Source: Roseiarcus sp963767245 (lineage in GTDB: Bacteria > Pseudomonadota > Alphaproteobacteria > Rhizobiales > Beijerinckiaceae). Taken from it: a stretch of DNA of 64,000 nt. Shown here piece by piece: positions 62,581 to 64,000 of this stretch (within the stretch, counting starts at the first letter, position 1; each line of letters begins with the position of its first letter). The notes below the pieces were generated by a model. It searched no databases and was not told the DNA's origin. It was given only the letters and a program-made list of their open reading frames with translations. Made by a program: the position numbers and the translations under genes. The stretch covers positions 56,766 to 120,765 of the forward strand of contig CAVYDG010000026.1 in NCBI GenBank assembly GCA_963767245.1, in the 5' to 3' direction.

Positions 62581-64000
62581 ATGGCGCAGACATTCACGGG
62601 CCGCAAGCGCGTTCGCAAGGTTTTCGGACACGTCAAGGAAGTCGGCGAGATGCCGAACCTGATCGAGGTCCAGAAGGCTTCGTATGACCAGTTTCTGCTG
62701 ATGGACCCGCCGAAGGGCGGCCGTCCGACCGAGGGGCTGCAGGCGGTGTTCAAGTCGGTGTTCCCGATCAAGGATTTCGCCGATACCGCCCACCTCGAAT
62801 TCGTCAAGTACGAGTACGAAGCGCCGAAGTACGATGTCGACGAGTGCCGCCAGCGCGGCATGACCTATGCCGCGCCGCTCAAGGTGACGCTCAGGCTGAT
62901 CGTGTTCGACGTCGATCCCGAGACCCAGGCCAAGTCGGTCAAGGATATCAAGGAGCAGGACGTCTACATGGGCGACATGCCGCTCATGACCGACAACGGC
63001 ACCTTCATCGTCAACGGCACCGAGCGGGTCATCGTCTCCCAGATGCACCGCAGCCCGGGCGTGTTCTTCGATCACGACAAGGGCAAGAGCCATTCGTCGG
63101 GCAAGCTTCTGTTCGCCGCCCGCATCATCCCGTATCGCGGCTCGTGGCTCGATATCGAGTTCGACGCCAAGGATATCGTCTATGCGCGCATCGACCGGCG
63201 GCGCAAGATTCCGGTGACCTCGCTGCTTTACGCGCTCGGCCTCGACGGCGAGGAAATCCTGTCGACCTTCTATCGCAAGATCGTCTTTAGCCGTCTCAAG
63301 GACGGCGGCTGGCGCGTGCCTTTCGACGTCGAGCGCATGAGGGGCGTGAAGGCTTCCGTCGACATCGTCGACGCCGACACCGGCGCCGTGGTGGTCGAGG
63401 CTGGCAAGAAATTGACCGTCCGCGCCGCGCGTCAGCTCGCCGAGAAGGGATTGAAGGCGCTGCGCGCTTCCGACGCTGACCTCCATGGCCAATATATCGC
63501 CCAGGACCTCTATAACCCCGAGACCGGCGAAATCTACGCCGAGTCCGGCGACGAGATTACCGAGAAGTCGCTTGCCGGGCTCCTGGAAGCCGGGTTCAAA
63601 GAGCTGCCCGTGCTCGACATCGATCACGTCAATATTGGCGGCTATATCCGCAACACGCTCAAGGTCGACAAGAATTCCTCGCGTGAGGACGCCCTGTTCG
63701 ACATCTATCGGGTCATGCGTCCGGGGGAGCCGCCGACGATCGAAAGCGCCGAGGCGATGTTCCAGTCGCTGTTCTTCGATTCCGAGCGCTACGACCTCTC
63801 GGCGGTCGGCCGGGTGAAGATGAACATGCGCCTCGACCTCGACGCTCCCGACACCCAGCGAACCCTGCGCAGGGATGACATTCTCGCAGTGGTCAAGGCG
63901 TTGGTGAACCTGCGCGACGGCCGCGGTGAGATCGACGACATCGACCATCTCGGCAACCGGCGGGTGCGCTCGGTCGGGGAATTGATGGAGAACCAGTACC
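62581..64000 (+). CDS. rpoB: DNA-directed RNA polymerase beta subunit, N-terminal part (runs off the window)
   Basis: The first 473 residues are present. MAQTFTGRKRVRKVFGHVKE starts at 62581 behind AGAGGAG. Family sequence is clear: PNLIEVQKASYDQFLLMDPP, YDVDECRQRGMTYAAPLKV, EQDVYMGDMPLMTDNGTFIV, NGTERVIVSQMHRSPGVFF and DDIDHLGNRRVRSVGELMEN. The rifampicin-site region lies just beyond the window. It is transcribed with rplJL through the attenuator upstream. Confidence 0.98.
   Translation, partial: MAQTFTGRKRVRKVFGHVKEVGEMPNLIEVQKASYDQFLLMDPPKGGRPTEGLQAVFKSVFPIKDFADTAHLEFVKYEYEAPKYDVDECRQRGMTYAAPLKVTLRLIVFDVDPETQAKSVKDIKEQDVYMGDMPLMTDNGTFIVNGTERVIVSQMHRSPGVFFDHDKGKSHSSGKLLFAARIIPYRGSWLDIEFDAKDIVYARIDRRRKIPVTSLLYALGLDGEEILSTFYRKIVFSRLKDGGWRVPFDVERMRGVKASVDIVDADTGAVVVEAGKKLTVRAARQLAEKGLKALRASDADLHGQYIAQDLYNPETGEIYAESGDEITEKSLAGLLEAGFKELPVLDIDHVNIGGYIRNTLKVDKNSSREDALFDIYRVMRPGEPPTIESAEAMFQSLFFDSERYDLSAVGRVKMNMRLDLDAPDTQRTLRRDDILAVVKALVNLRDGRGEIDDIDHLGNRRVRSVGELMENQY

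Noticed and set aside
62425..63948. 507-codon open frame antisense to rpoB
   Set aside because: Mirror frame of a highly conserved gene in GC-rich DNA; sequence is His/Asp/Arg-rich with no family resemblance.

Overview
The window is GC-rich chromosomal DNA from an alphaproteobacterium, most likely a member of the Hyphomicrobiales (Rhizobiales), perhaps near Beijerinckiaceae or Methylocystaceae. This rests on gene content and order: lgt-midA-pgeF, a GST followed by queG, pal-cpoB-tilS, a TPP-riboswitch thi operon, paired DUF465 genes, PEP-CTERM proteins, and many ATGA or GTGA start/stop overlaps. No phylogeny could be run. The window opens inside an acyl-CoA ligase gene and closes inside rpoB.

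Layout. 1-3.4 kb: a minus-strand catabolic-looking operon (SDR, saccharopine-dehydrogenase-like protein, acyl-CoA ligase) divergent from a TetR regulator, with two matching palindromes between them. 3.4-7.8 kb: a large membrane protein, a degraded stretch with possible IS21-type end repeats, then a flavin reductase/MFS pair. 7.9-15.4 kb: housekeeping genes (pgeF, midA, lgt, a YbhN-like protein, pncA, an FzlA-like GST, queG, two DUF465 genes, chaB). 15.5-22 kb: a PEP-CTERM pseudogene, then a complete galactofuranose-type sugar ABC operon (ytfQ-ytfR-ytfT-yjfF) ending in a FadR-type GntR regulator; two FadR-consensus operators lie upstream of ytfQ. 22-27 kb: ClC channel, methyltransferase, purE-purK, tRNA-Met and small proteins. 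27-33 kb: a dipeptide-type ABC operon with a frameshifted binding-protein gene. 33-39 kb: PII, cupin, hemW, tilS-cpoB-pal. 39.3-45.4 kb: thiamine operon (thiC, a GFA-family gene, thiO, thiS, thiG, thiE, thiD) behind a TPP riboswitch. 45.5-53 kb: DUF3095, mutS, a LysE-type exporter, a secreted protein and a DUF5939 class III cyclase. 53-60.8 kb: ada with an overlapping 2OG-Fe(II) oxygenase, DUF1203, an extradiol dioxygenase-like gene, an enolase-superfamily gene, an alcohol dehydrogenase and a second PEP-CTERM gene. 61-64 kb: rplJ leader, rplJ, rplL and the start of rpoB.

The most unusual signals are: (i) GC-rich palindromic repeats lying in frame inside thiE, thiD and the 2OG oxygenase gene, resembling coding palindromic elements; (ii) lesions in both PEP-CTERM genes, one a stop codon exactly where the sorting-signal tryptophan is expected; (iii) a ytfT reading frame with no stop codon until after the next gene; (iv) operator pairs that can be matched to neighbouring regulators; and (v) queG with no standard start codon in the expected place. 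No CRISPR array, prophage or intact transposon is visible.
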